In this document: piece after piece, positions 11,837 through 20,452 of the stretch | Layout: each line of letters opens with the position of its first letter | Position numbering within the stretch: position 1 is the stretch's first letter | DNA from: Vibrio splendidus | GTDB lineage: Bacteria > Pseudomonadota > Gammaproteobacteria > Enterobacterales > Vibrionaceae | DNA: 64,000 nt | NCBI RefSeq assembly: GCF_002873455.1 | Contig: NZ_MCUN01000054.1 | Location: 186,001 to 250,000 of the forward strand | Reading direction: 5' to 3' | Translations under genes and position numbers: made by a program | The notes under the pieces: model-generated | What the model saw: only the letters and a program-made list of their open reading frames with translations | Databases searched by the model: none | What the model was told of the DNA's origin: nothing

Positions 11837-12169
11837 ATGGATACTGTCTCTTATGGTGACTTTGCTAAGTTAGAAATGCGTGTAGGTCAGATCATTGAGG
11901 TTGTGCGTCATGAAAACGCAGACAAGCTTTACATCGTGCAAGTGGATATCGGTGAGAAGACGCTACAAACAGTGACCAGCCTAGTACCTTACTACACCGA
12001 AGAAGAGTTAATGGGTAAGCAGGTTGTTGTTTTGTGTAATTTAGCGAAAGCGAAAATGAGAGGCCACACTTCTGAGTGCATGTTGTTGTGTGCCGAAACG
12101 GAAGATGAATCTGAAAGTGTATTGCTGACACCGGAACGTGCGATGCCAGCAGGTATTCGCGTCGTTTAA
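11837..12169 (+). CDS. CsaA-like tRNA-binding (EMAP/OB-fold) protein
   Basis: 110 aa, a single tRNA-binding domain of the type found in CsaA and at the C-terminus of MetRS. The motifs LEMRVGQIIEV, HENADKLYIVQVDIGE and CNLAKAKMRGHTSECMLL cover nearly the whole protein. Family members are dimeric OB-fold proteins that bind tRNA or have chaperone-like activity; the role in Vibrio is not established. AGGAAGTGAAAA gives a good ribosome binding site. It stands alone, divergent from galR. Confidence 0.85.
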   Translation: MDTVSYGDFAKLEMRVGQIIEVVRHENADKLYIVQVDIGEKTLQTVTSLVPYYTEEELMGKQVVVLCNLAKAKMRGHTSECMLLCAETEDESESVLLTPERAMPAGIRVV

Positions 12170-12220
12170 GCTCGCTTTAAGTTGGTGAACGATCGAGTTC
12201 ACCAACCTAGGTTAACTCGC

Positions 12221-12301
12221 TATGCAGATTAATTATGTAGACTAATTAATTATGTAGATCCGGTGATTATGTAGATCAATTAACTATATACACCCATCCA
12301 T
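12221..12301. repeat. 17-bp tandem repeat after csaA-like gene
   Basis: TATGTAGA-type words start at 12234, 12251 and 12268 with a degenerate fourth (TATATAC) at 12285, each exactly 17 bp apart. A partial unit (TATGCAGATTAAT) precedes at 12221. The array is AT-rich and fills the spacer between the convergent csaA-like and gamma-glutamylcyclotransferase genes. Confidence 0.6.
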
Positions 12302-12317
12302 TAACAACGAGCATCAA

Positions 12318-12872
12318 CTAGCTTCGAACAGTCAGGATTAAATCATCAATCACACTGTGATGGTGGGCTGAAACTCCAGCAAGATTGCCGTATTTGGGCT
12401 GGTGGCGATCATTTTCTAGTGGGTGGTGCCAACCTTGAGTATGTTCCACAAAGTGTGCCGCAAAGCTTTCAGACACTTCTAAACATCCTGCTAGTACCGT
12501 ATCGACGTAGGTTTGAACGATAGGGCTGTTTTCGCAAGGTGCTTCAATCTCGTCTTTGATGTAAACCCAGATCGATTGATCCTGTTTGAACTCACTTTGG
12601 CTTTTTATCTGAGAGGCCTTTAATTCGATTCGGTGATAACCACGCTCGCGACGATCAAACTCAGTCAGTGCAATATCATCAACCTCAAGCAAAACCCCAT
12701 TCACTTGTCCCTCGCCGAGGTTCACGATCAAAGGTGACAAAACATAGCTGTCATCGATCTTACTCCAGTGACGAACTAGGCCATGCACTATCGCAGGAAT
12801 TGCTTGTCCTGTTTGACCTGTGAGTTGACGAGAAGAGGAGTTGATCAAGCTACCATAACCAAAAATATACAT
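12318..12872 (-). CDS. Gamma-glutamylcyclotransferase-fold protein
   Basis: 184 aa. The N-terminus MYIFGYGSLINSSSR carries the YGSL substrate-pocket motif of the GGCT/AIG2/ChaC superfamily. The conserved acidic residue lies in LTEFDRRERGYHR (about residues 70-82). The N-terminal half of the protein is this fold; the C-terminal 80 residues are less recognisable. Members cleave gamma-glutamyl peptides to 5-oxoproline, but many bacterial ones are uncharacterised, so the substrate (for example glutathione or a free gamma-glutamyl amine) is not known. It is a single gene. Confidence 0.8.
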   Translation of the reverse strand: MYIFGYGSLINSSSRQLTGQTGQAIPAIVHGLVRHWSKIDDSYVLSPLIVNLGEGQVNGVLLEVDDIALTEFDRRERGYHRIELKASQIKSQSEFKQDQSIWVYIKDEIEAPCENSPIVQTYVDTVLAGCLEVSESFAAHFVEHTQGWHHPLENDRHQPKYGNLAGVSAHHHSVIDDLILTVRS

Positions 12873-13179
12873 CGCGTTCCCTGTCTGTTCTTTTGTATTT
12901 GAGACTAGTCTTACTATATGTTTGGCTTCATCAAATGTCAGTAGTTTTTATTTTATACACTTATGAGTCTAAACGACCCTTATTGGGTGTGTTTAATTGA
13001 CACTTTTCTGAAGCCTAAAGACTCCTTGTTGCTTGTTTTTATTGGCTTTATACCTTTGGCGTGTTTCATGCATTACGTTAGGCAATATTGCAGTGATGAT
13101 TACTGCATCATGAATTTGACTATGAAATAGCAATTCCCAGAAGCCACTTTTGGCTTGTTATCTGAAATGAGGAACGAGT
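12873..13179. other. Intergenic spacer before nnrS
   Basis: 307 bp between divergent genes with no credible ORF. It contains nested inverted repeats around 13090-13110 (GCAGT...ACTGC and TGATG-N7-CATCA) that might be a regulator site for nnrS. The spacing does not fit the NsrR consensus, and I see no FNR box. A short hairpin AAGCCA...TGGCTT lies at 13141-13156. Confidence 0.4.
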
Positions 13180-14364
13180 TTGTTAAATATCACAGATAAA
13201 AGTGTAGAAGATGCGATTCCTGCATATCTTCGATTAGGTTTTAGACCTTTCTTCTTTTTAGGCAGTCTCTATGCTGTGATCGCGATTGTGGCTTGGGTCA
13301 TCATGTTCCAAAAAGGTCAGCCAGAAATGCTAAAAGTACCGGCGCTTTGGTGGCACGTACATGAAATGCTGTTTGGCTTTGCCATGGCGATTGTGGTCGG
13401 TTTTGTGTTAACTGCGGTGCAAACGTGGACGGGTGTCAATGGAACCAAACACTATCGATTAGCCGCACTGGTTGGTTTGTGGTTAGCACCTCGTATTCTA
13501 TTTTGGACTCCCGCACCGTTATGGCTGATCTCATCGGTTGAGGCGTTGTTCTTAATCTTCGCCGCTTACGAAATTGGTTTCCGAGTCGTGAAATCGAAAG
13601 GCTGGAAGAATCTATTCTTTGTACCGCTGTTTATATTGGCTATCGTGGCGAACTTTGCTAGTTACGCGACCATTAAGGGCATGCCTCCATTCCCATCGTC
13701 TGCAGTATGGCAAGCGATGTTGTGGTGGTTTACTTTGCTGCTATCAGTGATGGGGGGGCGAGTTATCCCATTCTTCACTGCGCGTCGTTTTGATTTTGAA
13801 AAAGCACAGCCATTGGTTTGGCTGGAATGGTTAGCGAACCTACCTTTAGTTGGTTTATTTGTGTTGAGCTTCTTCCCATTAACCTTTGCTCAAGTCGGCA
13901 ATGAGTTAATGGTATTTGCTGGTGTGACTCAGTTGGTACGCTTTATCCGCTGGAAGCCTTGGACAACGCTATCTGAGCCTTTGGTGTGGTCGCTGCATGC
14001 GGCTTACCTATGTATCCCTCTAAGCTTGTTGCTAAGAGGCTTGTTAGACAACCCATTTGCGAATCACAACATGCTGCACTTGTTTGCGATTGGCGGTTTG
14101 AGTGGATTAATTCTTGCAATGATTACGCGCGTGACCATGGGGCATACCGGTCGTGCAATCTATAAAGGGCCAAGTATGGCGTTAGCGTTCTCAGCTATTT
14201 TTGTCGCGGCTTTGGTTCGCAGCGTAGGTGTGACTTTCTTCCCTGCGTACTTATTTGAGATGGTGAACATCAGCGCAGGCATATGGACGTTAGCATTCGG
14301 GTTATTTATCTGGAAGTTCGGCATGATGCTGTTAACTCCAAGGGTGGATGGTCACCCGGGCTAA
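13180..14364 (+). CDS. nnrS: NnrS family membrane protein
   Basis: 394 aa, about 12 predicted transmembrane segments across the whole length. The RLGFRPFFFLGSLYA beginning, WWHVHEMLFGFA (about residues 67-78), GRVIPFFTARR and HLFAIGGLSGLILAMITRVTMGHTGR are signatures of the haem- and copper-containing NnrS proteins, which protect against nitrosative stress in V. cholerae and others. The histidines in these motifs are likely metal/haem ligands. I accept the TTG start at 13180 because GAGGA lies 7 nt upstream and no ATG precedes the conserved block. No NO-related neighbour is present. Confidence 0.93.
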   Translation: MLNITDKSVEDAIPAYLRLGFRPFFFLGSLYAVIAIVAWVIMFQKGQPEMLKVPALWWHVHEMLFGFAMAIVVGFVLTAVQTWTGVNGTKHYRLAALVGLWLAPRILFWTPAPLWLISSVEALFLIFAAYEIGFRVVKSKGWKNLFFVPLFILAIVANFASYATIKGMPPFPSSAVWQAMLWWFTLLLSVMGGRVIPFFTARRFDFEKAQPLVWLEWLANLPLVGLFVLSFFPLTFAQVGNELMVFAGVTQLVRFIRWKPWTTLSEPLVWSLHAAYLCIPLSLLLRGLLDNPFANHNMLHLFAIGGLSGLILAMITRVTMGHTGRAIYKGPSMALAFSAIFVAALVRSVGVTFFPAYLFEMVNISAGIWTLAFGLFIWKFGMMLLTPRVDGHPG

Positions 14365-14390
14365 GCCGATTGATTATCGACGAATACTTA

Positions 14391-14418
14391 AAGGGAAGCT
14401 CTGAGCTTCCCTTTTTGA
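14391..14418. terminator. Terminator between nnrS and adenine deaminase gene
   Basis: A perfect 10-bp stem (AAGGGAAGCT at 14391-14400 with 14404-14413, 3-nt loop) followed by T residues. It separates the convergent genes. Confidence 0.88.
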
Positions 14419-14450
14419 TCGTGTTGAAAAGTACAGCCCTCAATAACTCA

Positions 14451-15458
14451 TCAAGTATTCGTAGCAAGGTATTGGCGTACCTGTGTCATGAGATCTTCTT
14501 TGATGTGAGGGGAAACAAAGCTCGCTTCGATGGCATTAATACTGAATTGCGCTAATTCGTTTTTCGTCAGAGGGTGAGCATTGGCGACTGCGAGGAAGTT
14601 ATCATTCATATAGCCACCGAAGTAAGCCGGATCATCGGAATTGATCGTGACGCAAACCCCTTTTCTCAGCAGCTCGACGATGTTGTGCTGTTGCATGGTG
14701 TCGAAGACCTTGAGTTTGGTATTCGATAGCGGGCAAACCGTCAGCGGTGTGCGTTTAGCGATTAGCTGTTCCATCAAGTCTTCATCTTCAACACAGCGAA
14801 CGCCATGATCAATTCGGGTGATGCCTAGCAAGCTCAGTGCGTCACTAATATTTTGTGCTGGCCCTTCCTCTCCGGCGTGCGCTACGGTGAGGAATCCTTG
14901 GTTAATCGCCTCTTGGAATACATGCTTAAACTTCTCCGGCGGGTTGCCCCGTTCCGATGAATCCAGCCCGACGGCAATGATCTTATCTTTATAAGGAAGG
15001 GCTTGTTTGAGTGTTTCAAAAGCGCTGTCTTCATCAAGGTGGCGCAGAAAGCACATGATCAGCTGGCTGCTGATCCCTAGTTCTTGCTTTGCTTGATTCA
15101 AAGCTTGAGTAATCCCACCTATGATGACTTCAAAAGCAATGCCACGTTCGGTGTGGGTTTGAGGGTCAAAAAAGATCTCTGTATGAAGCACATTATCTTG
15201 TTGGCACCTCAATAGATACCCCCAAGCCAGGTCATAGAAATCCTGTTCATGAATCAGTACGTTAGCGCCTTGATAATAGATATCGAGAAAAGACTGAAGA
15301 TTGTGGAATTGGTACGCGTCTCGTACTTGGCCAGGGTTCTCAAAGGGAATCGAGACGTTATTGCGCTTGGCGAGTTGGAACATCAGTTCTGGTTCTAGCG
15401 TACCTTCTATGTGCAAGTGCAATTCAACTTTAGGTAAATTTTTGATAAAGCTATCCAT
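14451..15458 (-). CDS. Adenine deaminase (adenosine deaminase-family type)
   Basis: 335 aa, metal-dependent amidohydrolase of the adenosine/AMP deaminase family. The metal ligands are in VELHLHIEGTLEPEL (about residues 11-25), the catalytic glutamate in VAHAGEEG (about 196-203), and further ligands in TRIDHGVR and NSDDPAYFGG. The family splits into adenosine and adenine deaminases. Here the IEGTLEPEL and GLDSSERGNPP motifs match the adenine group (Pseudomonas and yeast enzymes), so I call adenine to hypoxanthine deamination. It may feed the purine salvage genes (permease, gpt) located 5 kb further on. Many databases would label it adenosine deaminase. Confidence 0.85.
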   Translation of the reverse strand: MDSFIKNLPKVELHLHIEGTLEPELMFQLAKRNNVSIPFENPGQVRDAYQFHNLQSFLDIYYQGANVLIHEQDFYDLAWGYLLRCQQDNVLHTEIFFDPQTHTERGIAFEVIIGGITQALNQAKQELGISSQLIMCFLRHLDEDSAFETLKQALPYKDKIIAVGLDSSERGNPPEKFKHVFQEAINQGFLTVAHAGEEGPAQNISDALSLLGITRIDHGVRCVEDEDLMEQLIAKRTPLTVCPLSNTKLKVFDTMQQHNIVELLRKGVCVTINSDDPAYFGGYMNDNFLAVANAHPLTKNELAQFSINAIEASFVSPHIKEDLMTQVRQYLATNT

Positions 15459-15810
15459 AGCAACTCCTTAGCTATTGTAATTATGGGCGGAGTAGTCGAG
15501 ATGTTTCGATGACGAGATCCGAATACATAAGATATCTCGCTTTTTATCTTCATTTGAGCATAGTCCATTTGGTAATGGCCGATAAAACAGGGCGTAAATT
15601 GGTGGTGATTAGAGTGATCGCAGTAGATTGAATTAATCCGCAAACGATTTGCTTTATTGGAGTGTGATCCGCTGCAAATATTTGCAGCAATATTCATTGA
15701 TTTGTGCTCTAATACCGCGCTTACCAAGGGATGGTGTTAAAAGATGCTCACTTAGATGGAGTTATCAAAGTGACCGATCCCTTAATGATCTCCCTTAGGA
15801 AAAATAGAAC
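15459..15810. other. Divergent spacer with 18-bp palindrome
   Basis: 352 bp between the divergent adenine deaminase and DUF3622 genes. It holds a perfect palindrome GCTGCAAATATTTGCAGC at 15671-15688. This resembles LacI/PurR-type operators in shape but has a TA rather than CG centre, so the regulator is unknown. No convincing ORF is present. Confidence 0.5.
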
Positions 15811-16128
15811 ATGTCTAAGAACAAAAAATTTGATATCCGCCTTACAGAAAAACGCAACGGTTGGTGTGCAGAGATTACTCGTCAAGTAACGTCTCGCAGC
15901 ACAACAGTATCTAAGCGTGAGTCTGGTTTCGAAACTGAAGCTCTAGCACAAGAGTGGGCAGAGAAAGAGCTAGCATCTTTCATCTCAAACCAAGCTGAAC
16001 GTAACGAGCGTAAATCAGAGCAGCGTAAAGAGCGTGACGAACTACGTCACACTAAAGAGCTTAAAGCTGAGCAAGCACGTGAAGCACGCGCAAAAGCTCG
16101 TGAAGAAGAGCAACAAGACGCTGAGTAA
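15811..16128 (+). CDS. DUF3622 domain protein
   Basis: 105 aa, a small charged protein of the DUF3622 family found in Vibrio and relatives. Residues 1-60 form the conserved part (KFDIRLTEKRNGWCAEITRQ, then a TEALAQEWAEKELASF helix). The last 45 residues are almost entirely Lys/Arg/Glu/Ala and should form a long helix or coiled coil. It is followed by a strong terminator and stands alone. The strong codon bias (CGT, GAA, AAA) and terminator suggest good expression. Function unknown. Confidence 0.85.
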   Translation: MSKNKKFDIRLTEKRNGWCAEITRQVTSRSTTVSKRESGFETEALAQEWAEKELASFISNQAERNERKSEQRKERDELRHTKELKAEQAREARAKAREEEQQDAE

Positions 16129-16185
16129 TCCAGTGCACAATTAATTTACAGGTCCCTTAATTTTAAGATAAGGGACAAGTAAAAA

Positions 16186-16236
16186 AAGCCCCGATATAGC
16201 TTTTCTCTTTCTAGTTAAAAGCTTATCGGGGCTTTT
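16186..16236. terminator. Strong bidirectional terminator after DUF3622 gene
   Basis: AAAGCCCCGATA with its complement at 16224-16235, extended by AGCTTTT/AAAAGCT with one bulge, gives a stem of about 18 bp. T-runs flank it on both strands. It serves the convergent DUF3622 and aspartoacylase-family genes. A smaller hairpin (GTCCCTTA/TAAGGGAC, 16152-16175) precedes it. Confidence 0.9.
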
Positions 16237-16323
16237 TCATTTGTGGCGTATTAGTCTGGCTCACGTAACCACTTAATGTCTGGTGGCTACGTATCTGATT
16301 CATTAATTACCCGAATTCGGTCC

Positions 16324-17370
16324 TTAGTTGTTTAGCGCTGTCAGCCAATCGTCTTCCGCAACTTCTTCAATGTAACTCTCAACAGACTGTCCCACTTCAT
16401 CATCATCTTGCTTGAAGTAAGCGATGTGGAATACTGCGTCACCTTCGTTTACCAACGGTAGAGTTTGTTGACCAATCACGATACCGCCTTTGGTGGTGAT
16501 TACTTGGCCTTCTTGGTGACCCAATGGAGAACTGATGTAAGCCAGGGTTTGTCCTGCTTCAACTTGTTCGCCAAGCCTTACCATATTACGCAAAATGCCG
16601 TCTGATTCAGCGCGGATCCAACTGGTCGATTTACTCAATACTGGCTCTGGTAACTTCTTACGGTTAGGGCGCAGCATACCGATTTCTTTCATCACTTGAT
16701 GCACGCCAAGGTAACCTGCACGGATTGCTAGATGATCAAAACGCAGCGCTTCACCACCCTCGTAAGTTAGTACAGGAATACCCAGTTTTTCTGCTTCGCT
16801 ACGCAATGAACCATCACGCAGTGGAGAATCTATGATCACGGGTGTTGCGAACGCTTTTGCGATGCGCAGTGTTTCAGGGTTCGACAGGTTTGCACGAATC
16901 TGTGGCAGGTTGGTACGGTGAATCGCGCCTGTGTGCAGATCCAGAATGTAATCACAGTGTTTCGCTACGTTCTCAAAGAAGGTGTGAGCGATACGTGATG
17001 TTAGTGACCCTTTCTCACTACCTGGGAAGCAACGGTTTAGGTCACGACGGTCTGGTAGATAACGGGACTTATGGATAAAGCCAAACACATTAACGATTGG
17101 CACAACAATTAATGTTCCTTTCAGTTTCTTTGGGTCAATCGCATTTGTTAACTGACGTGCAATCTCAACACCGTTTAGCTCGTCGCCATGGATTGCCGCG
17201 TTTACCATCAGTGTTGGGCCTGCTTGGCGACCGTGAATAATTTCAATTGGGATCGAAAGTGGAGAGTGCGTATAAAGCAAAGCTGCTTGCAGTTCAATCT
17301 CTATTCGCTGCCCTGGCTGAACAGTGTAACCAAGTAATTCGAATGGTTGATTAGGTTTTAGTCTTGCCAT
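16324..17370 (-). CDS. Succinylglutamate desuccinylase/aspartoacylase-family protein
   Basis: 348 aa, zinc carboxypeptidase-like fold (AstE/AspA family). The zinc ligands are in AAIHGDELNGVE (about residues 58-69) and ILDLHTGAIHR (about 141-151), with the basic substrate-binding stretch RDLNRCFPG near residue 108. TYEGGE (about 201-206) should hold the catalytic glutamate. The C-terminal 100 residues form a beta-rich, lipoyl-like domain (VRLGEQVEAGQTLAYI). In many gammaproteobacteria this subgroup sits beside rimK and is thought to act on gamma-glutamyl or related amides; rimK is not visible here. It is not AstE itself. Substrate not assigned. Confidence 0.85.
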   Translation of the reverse strand: MARLKPNQPFELLGYTVQPGQRIEIELQAALLYTHSPLSIPIEIIHGRQAGPTLMVNAAIHGDELNGVEIARQLTNAIDPKKLKGTLIVVPIVNVFGFIHKSRYLPDRRDLNRCFPGSEKGSLTSRIAHTFFENVAKHCDYILDLHTGAIHRTNLPQIRANLSNPETLRIAKAFATPVIIDSPLRDGSLRSEAEKLGIPVLTYEGGEALRFDHLAIRAGYLGVHQVMKEIGMLRPNRKKLPEPVLSKSTSWIRAESDGILRNMVRLGEQVEAGQTLAYISSPLGHQEGQVITTKGGIVIGQQTLPLVNEGDAVFHIAYFKQDDDEVGQSVESYIEEVAEDDWLTALNN

Positions 17371-17641
17371 TTAGGTTGTTCTCAACATGGTGATAATTCG
17401 TTAATACGGAATGTATCAATCGTTGATTTTTAGTACGAATCAATCGCTTTAAGGTGACGACAAAACTTTTTTATGGAGGGGCTTTGGTAATGGTTTCTAT
17501 TTTTTATTTACGATAACTTAGAGGTTTTTTATTTGTGATTTTCCTGACAATTTATTGATTTTAATCTGATAATTCTGGATATGAGAGCTGTTATTATCCA
17601 TCGCCATTTTTTGGCGGCCAAATTCATATATCGAGATAAAA

Positions 17642-18181
17642 ATGAAAAAAACAATTACTAAGATCGTTGCACTGGCGGTGGTTTCTGTCGCTCTATCTGG
17701 CTGTGTGGGTAGCAACGCAGTTACAGGTTACTTAATGAAGTTTAACGTGAAGGCTGTTGATAACCGTTACGCTCGTGGTGGTCTTAACATTCTATTAGCT
17801 CCAGCTTACGGTTTAACTGTTGCTGCGGATTACTTGGTATTCAACTCATTAGAGTTCTGGACTGGTAGCAACCCTCTAACTGGTTCTCCGCATATCTTTG
17901 ACACTAAGACTGATACTTACCTAGACATCAACGATCAGCTTGATAAATCATTGACTGAAGCGCCAGTGGGTCCGATCACTAGTGCTGATATGATTGAGAA
18001 AGGTCAAATGCAACAGATCGACGAAAACACTATCCAAATGGACATCACTTACCAGTCTGGTGAGCGCGCGACATTGATCGGTGTTCGTGATGGCGAGATG
18101 GTGACGTACTTTATCGACGGCGAAGTAGTGGCACAAACTTCAATTGATGAGCTAGAAAGCTACGCGGCTTCACGTGCTTAA
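17642..18181 (+). CDS. DUF3332 lipoprotein
   Basis: 179 aa. A clear lipoprotein signal peptide (MKKTITKIVALAVVSVALSG then Cys at residue 21, lipobox LSGC) predicts a lipid-anchored cell-envelope protein. The mature part (GGLNILLAPAYGLTVAADYLVFNSLEFWTG, split by short linkers) matches the DUF3332 family of vibrios and relatives. The C-terminal half is a small beta-rich domain. No function is known. It is monocistronic, with 270 bp of AT-rich upstream sequence and a strong terminator. Confidence 0.85.
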   Translation: MKKTITKIVALAVVSVALSGCVGSNAVTGYLMKFNVKAVDNRYARGGLNILLAPAYGLTVAADYLVFNSLEFWTGSNPLTGSPHIFDTKTDTYLDINDQLDKSLTEAPVGPITSADMIEKGQMQQIDENTIQMDITYQSGERATLIGVRDGEMVTYFIDGEVVAQTSIDELESYAASRA

Positions 18182-18211
18182 TCGTCTATCTGATTAGAAA
18201 GATTAGATACA

Positions 18212-18245
18212 AAAACAGGTACTCATTGAGTACCTGTTTTGTTTT
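18212..18245. terminator. Terminator after DUF3332 gene
   Basis: A perfect 13-bp stem (18212-18224 with 18228-18240, ATT loop) followed by TTTTG TTTTG. The direct repeats of TTTACTGA further on (18260-18340) form no clear structure. Confidence 0.9.
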
Positions 18246-18352
18246 GTGTTGATAAACGGTGTTTACTGAAAAGAGCTATTTGTTTAAGAGCTCCATTTAT
18301 TGGAAAACACCATTTACTGAGCAACACTATTTACTGAAAAACACATAGCGAA

Positions 18353-19825
18353 TTATGCTTTTTCTGGGATTGCAGCAAGTAGTGCAACCATTTGGTTCCA
18401 GAATAGCTCAACAGTGTCGATCTTCACTTTCTCATCAGGAGAGTGTGGGAACTTGATCGTTGGACCGAAAGAAACCATATCCATGTTCGGGTAAGGTTCT
18501 TTGAACAGACCACACTCAAGGCCAGCATGGATAACCATAATGTTTGGTTTGTGACCGTAGATGCCTTCGTACATGTCGCGGAAGATATGCATGATTTCTG
18601 AATCAGCGTCTGGTTTCCAACCTGGGTAAGCACCAGAGAACGCGATGTTAGCGCCTGCTAGTTCAGCAACAGAGTGAAGCATGCTTTCTACTTGGCTACG
18701 ACCTGAATCGATAAGAGAACGGATCAGGCAAAGCACTGTGATTGAGTTCTCTTCTGTTGTGATAACACCTACGTTTAGAGATGTTTCAACAACACCTTCA
18801 ATCTCGTCACTCATACGAATCACGCCGTTTGGACATGCGTTAAGTGCCGCGATAAAGCGAGCTTGGTCTGCTGACGCAAGTGCGCCCATTTCTACAGAAG
18901 CTTCTTCATTGAAAGTCACGATGCTGTCTTCTACTTTACCTAGCTCTGTTGAAAGCAGCTCTGTGTAGTAGTTGTATAGCGAAGCCAGTTTCTCTTGGTT
19001 TGCAACCGGAACTGCAACCGTTACGAAGCCTTCACGAGGAATAGCGTTACGAAGGCTACCACCTTTGAATTCTACGATGCGAAGGTCTAGCTCTTTTGCG
19101 TGACCTGCTAGGAAGCGAGCAAGCAGTTTGTTAGCGTTTGCACGACCAGTATGGATGTCACAACCAGAGTGACCGCCTTTTAGGCCTTTTAGCGTTAGCT
19201 TGCGTGTTACGAAGTCAGCTGGAATTGCATTACGTGCAATTTCAAATGTCATTGCGCCGTCGATACCGCCAGCACAACCCATGTACACTTCGCCTTCTTG
19301 CTCTGAGTCAGTATTAAGAAGGATATCGCCTTCTAACCAACCCGCTTCAAGACCGAATGCGCCAGTCATGCCTGCTTCTTCATCTACAGTGAGTAGAACT
19401 TCGATAGGGCCGTGCTGGATTTCGTTTGAAGCAAGAACGGCTAAGCAAGATGCCATACCCATGCCGTTATCAGCGCCAAGCGTTGTGCCTTTTGCTGTAA
19501 CCCATTCGCCATCGATGTATGGCTGGATTGGATCTTTTGTAAAGTCGTGATCAGTGTCTTCGTTCTTTTGTGGAACCATATCGATGTGAGCTTGTAGCAC
19601 GACACCTTTTTTGTTTTCCATACCCGGCGTTGCAGGTTTTTTGATGAATACGTTGCCCGTTGGGTCGCGACGTACATCTAGGCCTTGCTCTGTTGCCCAC
19701 GCAATAATGTATTGAGCAAGCTCCTCTTCATGCTTTGAAGGGTGCGGGATTGAACAAATTTTATCGAAAAACTGCCAAATAGGGGCAGGGGACAATTTAC
19801 TGATCTCAGAATGGAATTCAGACAC
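18353..19825 (-). CDS. pepD: Aminoacyl-histidine dipeptidase PepD
   Basis: 490 aa (E. coli 485), M20 family zinc dipeptidase that hydrolyses Xaa-His dipeptides such as carnosine. The metal ligands lie in LQAHIDMVPQ (about residue 80), TLGADNGMG (about 119), the catalytic EE in TVDEEAGMTG (about 149-150) and DSEQEG. The lid domain follows and HAGLECG near residue 440 supplies the last histidine. The start is GTG (complement of 19823-19825) with AAGGAG seven bases upstream. It is divergent from the VcdRP-like RNA, the same neighbour as in V. cholerae. Confidence 0.97.
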   Translation of the reverse strand: MSEFHSEISKLSPAPIWQFFDKICSIPHPSKHEEELAQYIIAWATEQGLDVRRDPTGNVFIKKPATPGMENKKGVVLQAHIDMVPQKNEDTDHDFTKDPIQPYIDGEWVTAKGTTLGADNGMGMASCLAVLASNEIQHGPIEVLLTVDEEAGMTGAFGLEAGWLEGDILLNTDSEQEGEVYMGCAGGIDGAMTFEIARNAIPADFVTRKLTLKGLKGGHSGCDIHTGRANANKLLARFLAGHAKELDLRIVEFKGGSLRNAIPREGFVTVAVPVANQEKLASLYNYYTELLSTELGKVEDSIVTFNEEASVEMGALASADQARFIAALNACPNGVIRMSDEIEGVVETSLNVGVITTEENSITVLCLIRSLIDSGRSQVESMLHSVAELAGANIAFSGAYPGWKPDADSEIMHIFRDMYEGIYGHKPNIMVIHAGLECGLFKEPYPNMDMVSFGPTIKFPHSPDEKVKIDTVELFWNQMVALLAAIPEKA

Positions 19826-20118
19826 GGATGACTCCTTTTTTATTTGATAACCATATATTTAGGGTTTCTATAGGTAAAAACTTAGAACAAAAATCTAAAA
19901 TATGGGTCTGTTTTGATGGCAACAGCATACCACTTGAGCGTTTTGACGAGTAGCGGTTCTAAACCTCAAATTCCTCAAATTTTGAAAGCGATCTTGTCTA
20001 TCTGATCACCAATAAGCGTTCTGGTGCTTATAAATGGCGCAGGCAAACGTTTGTTTAATTCTATCTTGTAATTTAATTACATAAATTAGTTTGTAAAATA
20101 ACCATAAATGGTGAAAAG

Positions 20119-20168
20119 TGTGACGCATAGCAAAAAATACTTGTAATGTTTTTTCTTTAGGGTATATT
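20119..20168 (+). promoter_or_regulatory. Promoter and CRP-like site of the VcdRP-like RNA
   Basis: TTGTAA (20141-20146), a 16-bp spacer and TATATT (20163-20168) form a good sigma-70 promoter. TGTGA-N6-GCAAA at 20119-20134 is a CRP-like site with one good half, just upstream of the -35. In V. cholerae vcdRP is repressed by CRP-cAMP, so a site here is expected. Confidence 0.6.
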
Positions 20169-20281
20169 AATAACCAACTTCTGAGATGAAGAGTAAATGC
20201 TCAAAGGATGAGTCCGTTTTATCGCCTCCAAGGAACCGAGAAATCAAATTCGTTTTTTATTGATTTATTAAGGTGATAGTT

Positions 20282-20368
20282 ATGAAAGGTTTACCATCTG
20301 CAATGTTCTGGATTAACAGCTCTGTTTACACTAGCAACTTTGCATACCCTACAAGCTTTGGTTACTAA
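20282..20368 (+). CDS. vcdP: Small protein, VcdP-like (28 aa)
   Basis: 28 codons from ATG 20282 to TAA. The peptide starts MKGLPSAMFWINSS and ends YPTSFGY; it is rich in Ser, Tyr and Phe, with little charge and no obvious membrane span. AAGGTGAT lies seven bases before the ATG, a strong ribosome binding site. It sits in the middle of the VcdRP-like transcript, as VcdP does in V. cholerae (29 aa). No other frame in this transcript has a comparable start. Confidence 0.72.
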   Translation: MKGLPSAMFWINSSVYTSNFAYPTSFGY

Positions 20369-20452
20369 TACCGTAAGCATGTAACTCGAACAGTTTTGTT
20401 CACCCCTATATATTGGAATTCTTTTACAGCCCTTTTGGTTGACAGATTCTAC

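Noticed and set aside
13090..13110. NsrR or FNR site before nnrS
   Set aside because: Half-sites are present but the spacing does not fit either consensus.
15480..15545. Second copy of the galT-galK palindromic element
   Set aside because: It shares only short GAGAT/ATATCTCG words; the inverted arms do not pair over a comparable length.
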